Shown piece after piece: positions 6,756-15,073 of a stretch of 64,000 nucleotides of DNA (positions within the stretch are counted from its first letter, which is position 1; each line of letters begins with the position of its first letter). Origin of the DNA: Hyphomonadaceae bacterium (GTDB lineage: Bacteria; Pseudomonadota; Alphaproteobacteria; Caulobacterales; Hyphomonadaceae); NCBI GenBank assembly GCA_022844345.1, contig JALHLU010000003.1, positions 186,001 to 250,000 of the forward strand, in the 5' to 3' direction. Made by a program: the position numbers and the translations under genes. Below the pieces are notes generated by a model. It saw only the letters and a list, made by a program, of their open reading frames with translations, was not told where the DNA came from and made no database searches.

Positions 6756-8948
6756 ATGGAATCGGACGATCCCCCAGAAGAAGCAGACCTGCCGGAAGGT
6801 CCCGCCCCGGACCTTGAAGACGAGGCCGCCGACGACCTTCCGCCGGAGATCGAGATGGAACCGGAGGAAATCTCCTCCGGAGTCGATCTTTCCGCCCCCG
6901 ATGCGGCCAAACGGCGGCGGGTGTCAGGGCCGGATGTGATCCGCGACCAGGTGAGCCGCTTGCCCGGCAAGCCGGGCGTCTATCGCATGTTCGGTGAGAC
7001 GGGCGAGCTGCTCTATGTAGGCAAGGCGCGCAACCTGAAGGCGCGAGTTGGCAGCTATGCGAAGATCGGCGGGCAGACGCAGCGCATCGCGCGGATGATC
7101 TCGCTGACGCGGGCGATGGAGTTCGTCGTCACGGGAAGCGAGACGGAAGCGCTGCTGCTGGAAGCCAACCTGATCAAGAAGCTGAAACCGCGCTTCAACA
7201 TCATCCTGCGCGACGACAAGAGCTTTCCCCACATTCTGATCCGCGAGGATCACGAAGCGCCGCAGGCGCTGAAGCATCGCGGCGCCAAGCGGATCAAGGG
7301 GCGCTACTTCGGACCATTCGCATCGGCCGGAGCCGTCGATCATACGCTGGACACGCTGCAGAAGGCGTTCCTGCTGCGCACCTGCACCGACAACATTTAT
7401 TCAACACGTTCGCGGCCCTGCATGCTGCATCAGATGGGGCGGTGTTCGGCGCCGTGCGTGGGGCTGATTCCGCTGGACGAGTATCGCGACCTGGTGCGCG
7501 AGGCGGAGCGGTTCCTCGATGGCGACGCCGAGACCCTGCAGGAACAATTGTCGGCGCAGATGGAGCGCGCGGCGGCGAACATGGACTATGAGCGCGCGGC
7601 CGGCCTGCGGGACCGCATCCGCGCGCTGTCTTCCGTGCGCCAGAGCCAGAGCGTCAATCCGGACGGGCTGGTTGAGGCGGATGTTTTCGCGATCCATTCC
7701 GAGGCCGGCGCATCGGCCGTGCAGGCGTTCTTCTTCCGCGCGGGGCAGAACTGGGGCGCGACCGTCTGGTATCCCAAGCACGACCGCGACGACACGTCGG
7801 CGGAGGTGCTGACCGCGTTCATCGCGCAGTTCTACGACGACAAGCCCGTGCCAAAACTCATCCTCCTAAATCACGAGATCGAGGAAGAGGAGCTGCTGAC
7901 CGAGGCGCTGGAGATGAAGGCGGAGCACAAGGTCGAGATCCGCACGCCCAAGCGCGGCGAGAAGCGCGAGATCGTGGCGCAGGCGCAGCTGAACGCGCGC
8001 GAGGCGCTGGGCCGCAAGCTGGCCGAGACGCAGAGCCAGCAGAAGATTTTCGCGGCGGTGCAGAAGGTGTTCGATCTGCCCGAACCGCCGAAGCGCATCG
8101 AGGTCTACGACAACAGCCACATCATGGGCACGAACATGGTGGGCGGCATGGTGGTGGCGGGGCCGGAAGGCTTCGAGAAGAACAGCTATCGCAAGTTCAA
8201 CATCAAGGACCAGGAAATCGAACCCGGGGACGACTACGGCATGATGCGCGAAGTCATGCGCCGAAGATTTGGCCGGCTGAAGAAGGAGTGGGAGGAGTTG
8301 AACGCTGTCTTGCCTCCACCGGCTCAGCCGGGGGAGGTGGATGGCGATCCGAAGGATCGGCAGACGGAGAGCGTCTCTTCGTCTGAGCAAAACCTGTCGA
8401 CCCCCTCCGTCTCGTCGCTGCGCGACGATCGTCAAAGCGATGCTTTGACCCCGCCAGTCCTGCGGACTGAGGGAGGCAAGAGGCCGGACGCTTGGCCTGA
8501 TCTTGTGTTGATCGACGGCGGACTTGGCCAGCTATCAGCGGCGAAGGAAGCCATCGAGGCTGTTGGCTTCAAACCGGGCGAGCTGAACCTGGTCGCTATC
8601 GCGAAGGGGCCCGACCGCAATGCGGGGCGCGAGCAGTTCTTCCGCCCCGGCCGCGCGCCGTTCCAGCTGCCGCCGAACGATCCGGCGCTCTACTACCTCC
8701 AACGCCTGCGCGACGAGGCGCACCGCTGGGCCATCGGCGCGCACAGGGCCAAGCGCGCAGCGGCGATCAGCGGCCAGAACCCGTTGGATGAAATCACCGG
8801 CGTTGGCGTGCGCCGCAAGAAGGCCCTGCTCCACCGCTTTGGCTCGGCGAAGGGCGTGAGCAACGCAACCGTGGCCGACCTGCAGACCGTGGAAGGCGTC
8901 AATGCCGCGCTAGCGCAGCGCATCTATGATCACTTCCGGGGCGGGTGA
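6756..8948 (+). CDS. uvrC: UvrABC excinuclease subunit C
   Basis: About 730 residues, longer than the usual 600-630. It makes the dual incisions of nucleotide excision repair. The order is an acidic N-terminal extension of about 50 residues (chosen start MESDDPPEE; a start 18 codons upstream is possible), a GIY-YIG nuclease domain (PGKPGVYRMF...LLYVGKARNLKAR), a cysteine cluster region, a UVR motif (MDYERAAGLRDRIRAL), the RNase H-like UvrC domain (VYDNSHIMGTNMVG, VLIDGGLGQL) and a C-terminal double helix-hairpin-helix (LDEITGVGVRRKKALL). A 55-residue low-complexity insert, about residues 519-575, is encoded by a palindromic element at 8310-8479 and lies just before the DLVLIDGG core strand. 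Confidence 0.93.
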   Translation: MESDDPPEEADLPEGPAPDLEDEAADDLPPEIEMEPEEISSGVDLSAPDAAKRRRVSGPDVIRDQVSRLPGKPGVYRMFGETGELLYVGKARNLKARVGSYAKIGGQTQRIARMISLTRAMEFVVTGSETEALLLEANLIKKLKPRFNIILRDDKSFPHILIREDHEAPQALKHRGAKRIKGRYFGPFASAGAVDHTLDTLQKAFLLRTCTDNIYSTRSRPCMLHQMGRCSAPCVGLIPLDEYRDLVREAERFLDGDAETLQEQLSAQMERAAANMDYERAAGLRDRIRALSSVRQSQSVNPDGLVEADVFAIHSEAGASAVQAFFFRAGQNWGATVWYPKHDRDDTSAEVLTAFIAQFYDDKPVPKLILLNHEIEEEELLTEALEMKAEHKVEIRTPKRGEKREIVAQAQLNAREALGRKLAETQSQQKIFAAVQKVFDLPEPPKRIEVYDNSHIMGTNMVGGMVVAGPEGFEKNSYRKFNIKDQEIEPGDDYGMMREVMRRRFGRLKKEWEELNAVLPPPAQPGEVDGDPKDRQTESVSSSEQNLSTPSVSSLRDDRQSDALTPPVLRTEGGKRPDAWPDLVLIDGGLGQLSAAKEAIEAVGFKPGELNLVAIAKGPDRNAGREQFFRPGRAPFQLPPNDPALYYLQRLRDEAHRWAIGAHRAKRAAAISGQNPLDEITGVGVRRKKALLHRFGSAKGVSNATVADLQTVEGVNAALAQRIYDHFRGG
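8310..8479. repeat. in-frame palindromic insertion element inside uvrC
   Basis: A 170-base stretch bounded by perfect 8-bp terminal inverted repeats (TTGCCTCC at 8310-8317, GGAGGCAA at 8472-8479). It consists almost wholly of hairpins with three-base loops: CCGGC-TCA-GCCGG (8319-8331), CGATCC-GAA-GGATCG (8345-8359), a nested CAGACG...CGTCTG (8361-8385), TCGTCGC-TGC-GCGACGA (8412-8428), GTCAAAGC-GAT-GCTTTGAC (8431-8449) and AGTCC-TGC-GGACT (8456-8468). It keeps the uvrC frame open and encodes a polar, serine/proline-rich linker. This is the design of protein-coding palindromic elements such as those described in Rickettsia. Confidence 0.8.
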
Positions 8949-8955
8949 GCCCGAT

Positions 8956-8984
8956 TTGGACGAGGCGGCCCGTTGTGGTAATAT
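8956..8984 (+). promoter_or_regulatory. sigma-70 promoter for the DUF433/DUF5615 pair
   Basis: TTGGAC (8956-8961), a 17-base spacer, and TAATAT (8979-8984) form a near-consensus promoter. The ATG of the first gene is seven bases after the -10 box and there is no Shine-Dalgarno sequence, so the mRNA would be leaderless or nearly so. Confidence 0.6.
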
Positions 8985-8991
8985 TTCCTCC

Positions 8992-9243
8992 ATGACCCGT
9001 CTCACAGACGAACAGCTACTTTCCCGGATCACGGCCAGCCCTGCGAAGATGCATGGGCGCGCGGCCATTCGCGGCATGCGGATTCGCGTCGTCGATATCC
9101 TAGACAATCTCGCACATGGAGCGACGCGGGAAGAAATCCTGAAGGCGTTTCCTGAACTGGAACCAGAGGATATCGACGCGAGCCTGCTTTACGCCGCGCG
9201 GATCATGTCAGGCGTGAAGGTTCAGCCCCAGGCGGCTGAATGA
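8992..9243 (+). CDS. DUF433 family antitoxin-like protein
   Basis: An 83-residue protein of the DUF433 type: a short winged-helix-like fold with the motif of an ITASPAKMHGRAAIRGMRIRV segment, then ILDNLAHGATREEIL and FPELEPEDIDASLLYA. DUF433 proteins are commonly found beside PIN-like DUF5615 proteins and are thought to be VapB-like antitoxins. The next gene overlaps by four bases (ATGA), so the two are translationally coupled. The start is the ATG directly behind a good promoter. A longer frame reaching back into uvrC is less likely. Confidence 0.8.
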   Translation: MTRLTDEQLLSRITASPAKMHGRAAIRGMRIRVVDILDNLAHGATREEILKAFPELEPEDIDASLLYAARIMSGVKVQPQAAE

Positions 9244-9581
9244 GGTTCCTGGTCGATCAGAACCTTCCTTCGATGCTTTGCGGCTGGCTCGAAGCCCAAG
9301 GTCACGCTGCCGAGCACATCCGGCTTCTTGGCATGCCTGACGCGACCGACGAGGAAATCATACATCGGGCGCGCGAAACGGCTGCTGTCCTGCTGACACG
9401 CGACAAGGACTTTGCGCCGCGCGCAGGCGGCAGCACGCTTGCCACATGGTTCCAGGTCGTCTGGGTTCGCCGCGGCAACGTTGCCAACGACATGCTGTTG
9501 GAGATGATGGAGCGCTTCTGGCCAAACGTGGTCGCGGCCCTTGAACGCGGCGATCCCGTGGTCGAGATCGGGCAGGATTGA
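9240..9581 (+). CDS. DUF5615 PIN-like toxin candidate
   Basis: A 113-residue protein opening MRFLVDQNLP, with a central HRARETAAVLLTRDKDFA segment. These acidic positions (D6, E..., D-K-D) match the PIN-like DUF5615 family, whose members are suspected RNases paired with DUF433 proteins. It overlaps the DUF433 gene by four bases. The role as toxin is inferred from family and pairing; no activity can be read from the sequence alone. Confidence 0.75.
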   Translation: MRFLVDQNLPSMLCGWLEAQGHAAEHIRLLGMPDATDEEIIHRARETAAVLLTRDKDFAPRAGGSTLATWFQVVWVRRGNVANDMLLEMMERFWPNVVAALERGDPVVEIGQD

Positions 9582-10133
9582 ATGACTGGCGAGATGAATG
9601 CGCGCAGGGCGGATGCAACCGCCGTTACGCTTGCGCCGCACGATCCGGAATGGCTGCGCGTCGCAACAGCTGAGGCCGCGCGCATCGCGGCCGGAATTGG
9701 AGCCGCCATTCTCCGGGCCGAGCATATCGGATCGACGGCGATCCCCGGCATCGCCGCGAAGCCTACCATCGACCTCATGCCGTTGGTGCGTAGCGAGCAC
9801 GATCTCGACGCATGCCGTGCGCCGATGGAAGAGCTGGGTTATCTCTGGCGCGGCGAGTACGGGGTTCCGGGACGGCGTTACAGTGTGATGGAACGGAACG
9901 GGAAACGCCTGTTCCATGTCCACATCTTTACCGAGGGCAACGAAAACGTCGCCCGGCATTTGACCTTCCGCGACTACCTGCGCGTCCATCCCGGCGAGGC
10001 GCTGGCGTATGAGGCGGCCAAGCGCGCGGCGGCGGAGGCGCATCCGCACGACACGATGGCCTACAACGACCACAAGGCGGGGTGGATCAGGGCCTGCCAG
10101 GATCGGGCGAAGGCGTGGGCGGCTACCCGATAG
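9582..10133 (+). CDS. GrpB family (UPF0157) nucleotidyltransferase-like protein
   Basis: A 183-residue GrpB-family protein with the family hallmarks HIGSTAIPGIAAKPTIDLM (nucleotidyltransferase-fold G-S and D-x-D-like pattern), FHVHIF, and LTFRDYLRVHPGEALAYEAAKR near the end. Members are stand-alone or fused to CoaE, and their substrate is unknown. The ATG begins on the base after the stop of the DUF5615 gene, so it belongs to the same transcript and may be a third component or an unrelated passenger. Confidence 0.8.
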   Translation: MTGEMNARRADATAVTLAPHDPEWLRVATAEAARIAAGIGAAILRAEHIGSTAIPGIAAKPTIDLMPLVRSEHDLDACRAPMEELGYLWRGEYGVPGRRYSVMERNGKRLFHVHIFTEGNENVARHLTFRDYLRVHPGEALAYEAAKRAAAEAHPHDTMAYNDHKAGWIRACQDRAKAWAATR

Positions 10134-10237
10134 GGGCTGCATTTCCCCTGTTCCAGTCTGGAAAGCACCCTGCCACATTCACGTCCGATTCATCGGCGAT
10201 CCATTCAATCGTAGCGTCCGCTCCAGTGTGGGGAAAC

Positions 10238-10888
10238 ATGCGCCGCGTCTCCTGTCTTGTCCCCGCTCTTGCCTTCGTTGCGCTTGCCGGCGCGGCCCTG
10301 CCGGCCCATGCGCAGGCCGGAACGAACGCCGCAAGCGCCAACGCCACGCGCGTGATCCCTCCGCAATCCTCCGAGACCAGGCGTGAACGGCCCAATGGCG
10401 CGTTCGGCGCGCTGGCCAGCTTCTCGAGCAGCTTCGTGACCGTGCAGACTCAGTACAGCGCCAACGTGATCTCCGAGACGTTCGCCGCCGCCCTGCAGAG
10501 CTCGCGCGACACGGTGCGCCCTGAATCCAGGCCGATACCCGAGGCGGTCATCAAGGGCCTGTTGCCATTCTACCCCGAGGAGTTGCTGCGCGATGTGCGC
10601 TATGCCATTGGCGACCCGAGCAAGACCGGCCTTGCGGGGTTCGCCATCCGCAATGGAAACGCCGCCGCCGTCACGCTGATCGACACCATCGTGTTCAAGG
10701 ACGAGAGCTATGTGAACAGCCTCGCCCTGTGGGCGCACGAAATGCATCATGTGCAGCAATACAAGGACTGGGGCCTGTCCGGCTTTGCGGCGCGCTATGC
10801 CTTCGGGTGGACCGATGTCGAGGCGGACGCCAGCGCCCGCGCCAAGCAGTTCGTGACCTGGTATCGCGACCGCCTGGGCCTCAAATAG
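10238..10888 (+). CDS. secreted HExxH (DUF4157-like) protein
   Basis: 216 residues. The ATG at 10238 follows a purine-rich GTGGGGAA ribosome site. The signal peptide ends near PAHAQ. The C-terminal third contains an HEMHH zinc-metalloprotease signature (LALWAHEMHHVQQYKDWG), followed by a downstream acidic D-V-E-A-D-A motif that resembles the third zinc ligand region of DUF4157-type domains. The protein is probably exported and may be a protease or a non-catalytic relative. Stand-alone location gives no substrate clue. Confidence 0.65.
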   Translation: MRRVSCLVPALAFVALAGAALPAHAQAGTNAASANATRVIPPQSSETRRERPNGAFGALASFSSSFVTVQTQYSANVISETFAAALQSSRDTVRPESRPIPEAVIKGLLPFYPEELLRDVRYAIGDPSKTGLAGFAIRNGNAAAVTLIDTIVFKDESYVNSLALWAHEMHHVQQYKDWGLSGFAARYAFGWTDVEADASARAKQFVTWYRDRLGLK

Positions 10889-10950
10889 GCGCAAGCTTTT
10901 CAAGCATCGCTTTTTGCCGGATGGTTGCTCCCCAGGGAGACGACGCATCC

Positions 10951-11985
10951 ATGCTCGAAGCTATCATCGAACCCGGCCTGCCGATCATCGATCCGCACCA
11001 CCACCTGTGGGACAGGCGGCCTGTGATGCATCTGATCCCGCCGCCGGTGCATCCGTTCGATCACATCAGCTATCGCAAGGGGCACTACCTCCTGGATCAG
11101 CTGCTGGAGGACACGGGCTCGGGCCACAACATCGCCGCGACGGTCTATCTCGAATGCCGGTCGATGTATCGCGCGGATGGGCCGGCGGAAATGAAGTGCG
11201 TCGGCGAGACCGAGTTCGTGAATGGCGTGGCAGCCATGGCGGCGAGCGGGCTCTATGGCAAGACGCTGGCGTGCGCGGGGATCGTCAGCACGGCGGAGCT
11301 TCTGCTTGGCGCGGACGTTGGCCGCGTGCTGGACGCGCACATGGCGGCGGGCGGCGCGCGATTCAAAGGAATTCGCCGTACAACCTCCTACGACGCCGAT
11401 CCGAATGTGCTGGGGCCACTGAACCGCAGTCCGGCCGGCGTGATGATGGAGAAGAAATTCCGCGAGGGGTTTGCGGAGCTTGGCAAACGCGGGCTGTCGT
11501 TCGATGCGTGGTTCCTGGAGCCGCAGCTGCCTGAACTGATCGATCTCGCGCGACAGTTTCCCGAAACGCCTATCGTGCTGGACCATGTCGGCACGCCGCT
11601 GGGCCTTGCCAGCTATGCTGGCAAATTGCCCGAGCGCTTTGGCCTCTGGCGCGAGAACATCCGCACGCTGGCGAAGAACCCCAACATGCATGTGAAGCTG
11701 GGCGGCCTCGCCATGCCGTTCTGCAACTTCCCGTCGATGCTGTCGGAGAGCCGCGCGCCATCTGAACAGCTGGCGAAGGAATGGGGGCCGTATGTCGAGG
11801 TGTGCATCGAGGCGTTCGGACCGAAGCGCTGCATGTTCGAGAGCAACTTCCCGGTCGACGAGGTGAGCTGCGATTACCCGACGCTATGGAATGCGCTCAA
11901 GCTGATCGCGAAGGGCGCGAGCGCAGACGAGAAGCACGAGCTGTTCTTCGGCACGGCGAACATGTTCTATCGGTTGGGGTTGTAG
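10951..11985 (+). CDS. amidohydrolase family (amidohydro_2) TIM-barrel hydrolase
   Basis: 344 residues. The start is the ATG behind an AGGGAGA site; an in-frame ATG ten codons upstream is less well placed. It has the N-terminal metal-binding motif PIIDPHHHLWD, a mid-protein FDAWFLEPQLPELIDLA and VLDHVGTPLG, and a C-terminal MFESNFPVDE. This set is typical of amidohydro_2 enzymes such as lactonases, decarboxylases and the 2-pyrone-4,6-dicarboxylate hydrolase group. The natural substrate is unknown, probably a lactone or carboxylated ring. Confidence 0.85.
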   Translation: MLEAIIEPGLPIIDPHHHLWDRRPVMHLIPPPVHPFDHISYRKGHYLLDQLLEDTGSGHNIAATVYLECRSMYRADGPAEMKCVGETEFVNGVAAMAASGLYGKTLACAGIVSTAELLLGADVGRVLDAHMAAGGARFKGIRRTTSYDADPNVLGPLNRSPAGVMMEKKFREGFAELGKRGLSFDAWFLEPQLPELIDLARQFPETPIVLDHVGTPLGLASYAGKLPERFGLWRENIRTLAKNPNMHVKLGGLAMPFCNFPSMLSESRAPSEQLAKEWGPYVEVCIEAFGPKRCMFESNFPVDEVSCDYPTLWNALKLIAKGASADEKHELFFGTANMFYRLGL

Positions 11986-12216
11986 TTGGATCTCGATGTC
12001 CCACCACCGCTGAGATGGCGCTACCTGCGCAGGTTTGTGAATTGGCTTGCGCCGTTCCTAGTCGTCCTCGCGATCGGGTTCGGCGTTCAGGTCTGGCAGG
12101 CAGGCTCGGCCGTAGCATTTGCCGAGGACAACCTCTGGGTGATGGCGCGTCTGGTCGCCGGCGTGATCGTCCTGTCCGCGGTTTTCGCGTGCTTGCGAAA
12201 CACGAAACCAGACTAG
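11986..12216 (+). CDS. small two-TM membrane protein, unknown
   Basis: 76 residues from a TTG that directly follows the amidohydrolase stop codon. After a basic N-terminus (RWRYLRR) there are two hydrophobic stretches, WLAPFLVVLAIGFGVQVW and ARLVAGVIVLSAVFACL, which look like transmembrane helices. No better start codon exists in frame. The abutting position suggests translational coupling to the amidohydrolase gene. No family recognised. Confidence 0.45.
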   Translation: MDLDVPPPLRWRYLRRFVNWLAPFLVVLAIGFGVQVWQAGSAVAFAEDNLWVMARLVAGVIVLSAVFACLRNTKPD

Positions 12217-12301
12217 GCCTGGGGAAGCGCGCCACTTCCCTTCCCGTGGCCGCAGGTCCATCCTCTCTCTATCGGCGCAAGACCGGCGGGAGATGGGACG
12301 G

Positions 12302-13468
12302 ATGGATTTCGAGCTCGCGGAAGAACACAGGCTGTTGCAAGACCTCGTCGCGCGGTTCGTGCGTGAGAACCTGATCCCGCTCGAACAGAAAGTGCTCGAG
12401 CGCGACGCCATTGGGCAGGGCGCATATCTCTCTCACGAGGAACGCGACAGGATCGATGCGGTTTCGCGCGAGATGGGGCTTTGGGGTCTCGATGCGCCGG
12501 AGGATGTCGGCGGGGCGGATCTGCCGGCGGTTGCGATGATCGGCGTCAATATCGAGATCGGTAAGACGTGCGTTCCCTATCATCTGCCGCCGGATTCGCC
12601 GAACCTGCGCATGCTGATGGCGACGGTGAACGAGGATCAGCGCGAACGCTATCTCGCGCCCTATGTGCAGAAGGGCACTGTGTCGGCCATCGGAATTTCA
12701 GAGCCGGGTGCGGGCGCAGACCCCGCCGCCATGATCACGCGCGCGGTGCGCGAGGGCGACGAGTGGGTGATCAACGGCCGAAAGATATGGATCAGCCGCG
12801 CGCAGGAAGCGGACTTCACCATCCTGATGGCCGTCACCGACAAACAGAAGGGCGCGCGCGGCGGCATATCGGCTTTCCTGGTGGATCGCGGCACGCCGGG
12901 GTTCAACGTGCTGCGACGCATCCCGATGCTCGGCGGGCAGTTCACGTATGAGGTCGCGCTGGAGAATTGCCGCGTGCCGGCGGCGAACCTTCTCGGAACC
13001 GAGGGACAGGGCTTTGCGCCGATGCAGGTGCGCCTCTCCACGCGGCGGCTGCAGATGGCCAGCTGGTCCATCGGCATGGCGCAGCGCGCGCTCGAGATGA
13101 TGCTGGAGTACGCGCCGCAACGCGTTGTGTTCGGCGAGCCGCTGGCGAACCGGCAGTCGGTGCAATGGTGGATCGCGGACGCCTACACGCGCATCAAGGC
13201 CGCGACGCTGATGACGTATGAGACGGCGTGGAAACTCGACAGGGGCGCCGACGTGCGCACCGAGATTTCCGCCGTGAAGGCCTACGCCACCGAGATGGCG
13301 TACGAAGTGGTCGACCACGCCATGCAGCTCTACGGCGCGATGGGCGTCACGAAGGAACTGCCCCTCTCCCTCATGTCCGGCCACCTGCGCACCATGCGCA
13401 TCTACGACGGCCCGACCGAGGTGCATAAGTGGGTGGTGGCGCGGAATTTGTTGGGATTGAAGCGATGA
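12302..13468 (+). CDS. acyl-CoA dehydrogenase
   Basis: 388 residues of the flavin-dependent acyl-CoA dehydrogenase superfamily. Family motifs are the N-terminal helical segment (MDFELAEEHRLLQDLVARF), the FAD-contacting AIGISEPGAGAD and W-V-I-N-G-R-K-I-W-I-S, and the C-terminal QLYGAMGVTKELPLS with PTEVHKWVVARNLLG. It oxidises an acyl-CoA to the enoyl-CoA and passes electrons to ETF. The start at 12302 is favoured over an ATG nine bases earlier because of the GCGGGAG spacing. An enoyl-CoA hydratase downstream (14256) would take the next step. The two are separated by an unrelated HNH gene. Confidence 0.9.
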   Translation: MDFELAEEHRLLQDLVARFVRENLIPLEQKVLERDAIGQGAYLSHEERDRIDAVSREMGLWGLDAPEDVGGADLPAVAMIGVNIEIGKTCVPYHLPPDSPNLRMLMATVNEDQRERYLAPYVQKGTVSAIGISEPGAGADPAAMITRAVREGDEWVINGRKIWISRAQEADFTILMAVTDKQKGARGGISAFLVDRGTPGFNVLRRIPMLGGQFTYEVALENCRVPAANLLGTEGQGFAPMQVRLSTRRLQMASWSIGMAQRALEMMLEYAPQRVVFGEPLANRQSVQWWIADAYTRIKAATLMTYETAWKLDRGADVRTEISAVKAYATEMAYEVVDHAMQLYGAMGVTKELPLSLMSGHLRTMRIYDGPTEVHKWVVARNLLGLKR

Positions 13469-13493
13469 GAGACAGTTCGCCGGAGTTGACATC

Positions 13494-14222
13494 TTGAAGA
13501 ACATCGAAAACTTTTTCGATGATCGGAATAGGGCTTGGTGCGTTCACTGCACAGAGGCACTGATCAATGTTGAAACCAATAGAGACCACGTGCCAAGCAA
13601 GTGCCTCCTCCCTCGGCCGCTACCTGACAACACGCCAGTCATCGAAGTTTGCAAGCGATGCAATGAGAGCTTTTCAGAAGATGAGGAGTATCTTGCTGCG
13701 GTCTTGGCGGTCGTGATGTCAGGATCACTCGATCCGGATGAACTCCGCTTTCCGGACTGGGCGACGATATTGAAAAAGAACGCCCGCTTGCGTCGTGAGC
13801 TTAAGCGCGCCACGATTCCAGAACAGCCGGACCTCTTCGGCCCACCTCCGCGCTTCACACTCCACCCCGACGTAGATAAGATTCGAAGAGTTGTGCTGAA
13901 GAATGCACGCGGCCATGCATTCTTCGAGTACGGCGAACCCATGATGACTGAACCCTCAGTATGCACGTTCGCTCCTTTGGAAGCTTTGGATCCGGACAGC
14001 CGTGCTAGGTTCGAGTCGGCGAGCAACGTGGGTGAAATTGCTGCTTGGCCAGAAGTTGGAAGCCGTATGATGACTCGCGTCATTACAGGCATCGACTTGG
14101 TAGGTGGTTGGGTTGTGGTGGCACCCGACTGGTATCGATATACCGTTGATCAAGTCGGGGGCTTGCGAGTGCGCACGGTGATACAAGAGTACCTTGCAAC
14201 TGAAGTAGTCTGGTCCGAATAG
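13494..14222 (+). CDS. HNH-type zinc-binding nuclease-like protein
   Basis: 242 residues from a TTG with a CGGAG site upstream. The N-terminal 65 residues carry CVHC (16-19), NRDHVPSKC (30-37) and CKRCNESFSEDEEY (53-66), a pattern seen in HNH/treble-clef nucleases. The remaining 175 residues are not recognised. Base composition is visibly poorer in G+C than either neighbour, with rare-looking codons and TTG starts around it. It sits between two beta-oxidation genes that would otherwise be adjacent, so it looks like a recent single-gene acquisition. A DNA-targeting function is plausible, but no partner gene is present. Confidence 0.65.
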   Translation: MKNIENFFDDRNRAWCVHCTEALINVETNRDHVPSKCLLPRPLPDNTPVIEVCKRCNESFSEDEEYLAAVLAVVMSGSLDPDELRFPDWATILKKNARLRRELKRATIPEQPDLFGPPPRFTLHPDVDKIRRVVLKNARGHAFFEYGEPMMTEPSVCTFAPLEALDPDSRARFESASNVGEIAAWPEVGSRMMTRVITGIDLVGGWVVVAPDWYRYTVDQVGGLRVRTVIQEYLATEVVWSE

Positions 14223-14255
14223 CGATTTCGCCAGCAAATTCTTGGAAAGCACGCT

Positions 14256-15035
14256 TTGACCGCCCCCACCCCCATCATCCACATCACCCGCGACGGCCAC
14301 ATCACTCGCGTCACCATCGACAAGCCACCGATCAATGCGGTGAGTGTCGATCTCATGCGCGATCTGGCGGATGCGCTGGAGGGGCTGGATCGGGATGGGG
14401 TGACGCGGGCGGTCGTGCTTGCGACGAGCGGCAAGGTGTTCTGCTCAGGCGCGGACCTTTCCAATCGCACGAGCGAGGGGCCGATACCGGAGCGATCGAT
14501 CAATCCGCTGTATGATCAGGCTGTGCGGCTGTTCTCGACGGAGCTTCCGATTGTCGCCGCCGTGCAGGGCGCGGCGATTGGGGCTGGGCTGGGGCTCGCA
14601 TTGATCACGGATTTTCGCGTGGCGGCGCCGGAGGCGCGGTTTGCGGCGAACTTCGTGAAGCTGGGTTTCCATCCCGGCTTTGGCCTGACCTACACCCTGC
14701 CCCGCCTGATCGGGCGGCAGAATGCGGCGCGGATGTTCCTCACGGGCGAGCGCTATGATGCGGACGCTGCGCTGAAGATGGGGCTGGCGGACGAGATCGC
14801 GCCACTGGATCAGTTGCTGGCGCGGGCGCATGCGCTGGCGGAGTCGATTGCGGAGAATGCGCCGCTGGCCGTACGCTCGACGCGGAAGACGCTACGCGCT
14901 GATCTGGCTGCTGCTGTACGCGCGCAGACGGACCACGAGTTTATCGAGCAGCAATGGCTGATGAAGACGGACGACTTCAAGGAAGGCGTGAAGGCGGTGA
15001 GCGAACGCCGGCCGGGGGATTTCAGGGGGCGCTAG
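14256..15035 (+). CDS. enoyl-CoA hydratase/isomerase family protein
   Basis: 259 residues from a TTG start behind GGAAAG. Crotonase-fold motifs are VTIDKPPINAVS, the oxyanion-hole segment SGKVFCSGADLS, and VAAVQGAAIGAGLGLALITDFRVAA. Position and function fit a partner of the acyl-CoA dehydrogenase upstream. The canonical hydratase glutamates are not both clear (FVKLGFHPGFG), so an isomerase or other crotonase activity is possible. Confidence 0.85.
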   Translation: MTAPTPIIHITRDGHITRVTIDKPPINAVSVDLMRDLADALEGLDRDGVTRAVVLATSGKVFCSGADLSNRTSEGPIPERSINPLYDQAVRLFSTELPIVAAVQGAAIGAGLGLALITDFRVAAPEARFAANFVKLGFHPGFGLTYTLPRLIGRQNAARMFLTGERYDADAALKMGLADEIAPLDQLLARAHALAESIAENAPLAVRSTRKTLRADLAAAVRAQTDHEFIEQQWLMKTDDFKEGVKAVSERRPGDFRGR

Positions 15036-15073
15036 TTCTGGCTCGACGTTAGTGGAGATCGGTGAGCCCGGTT

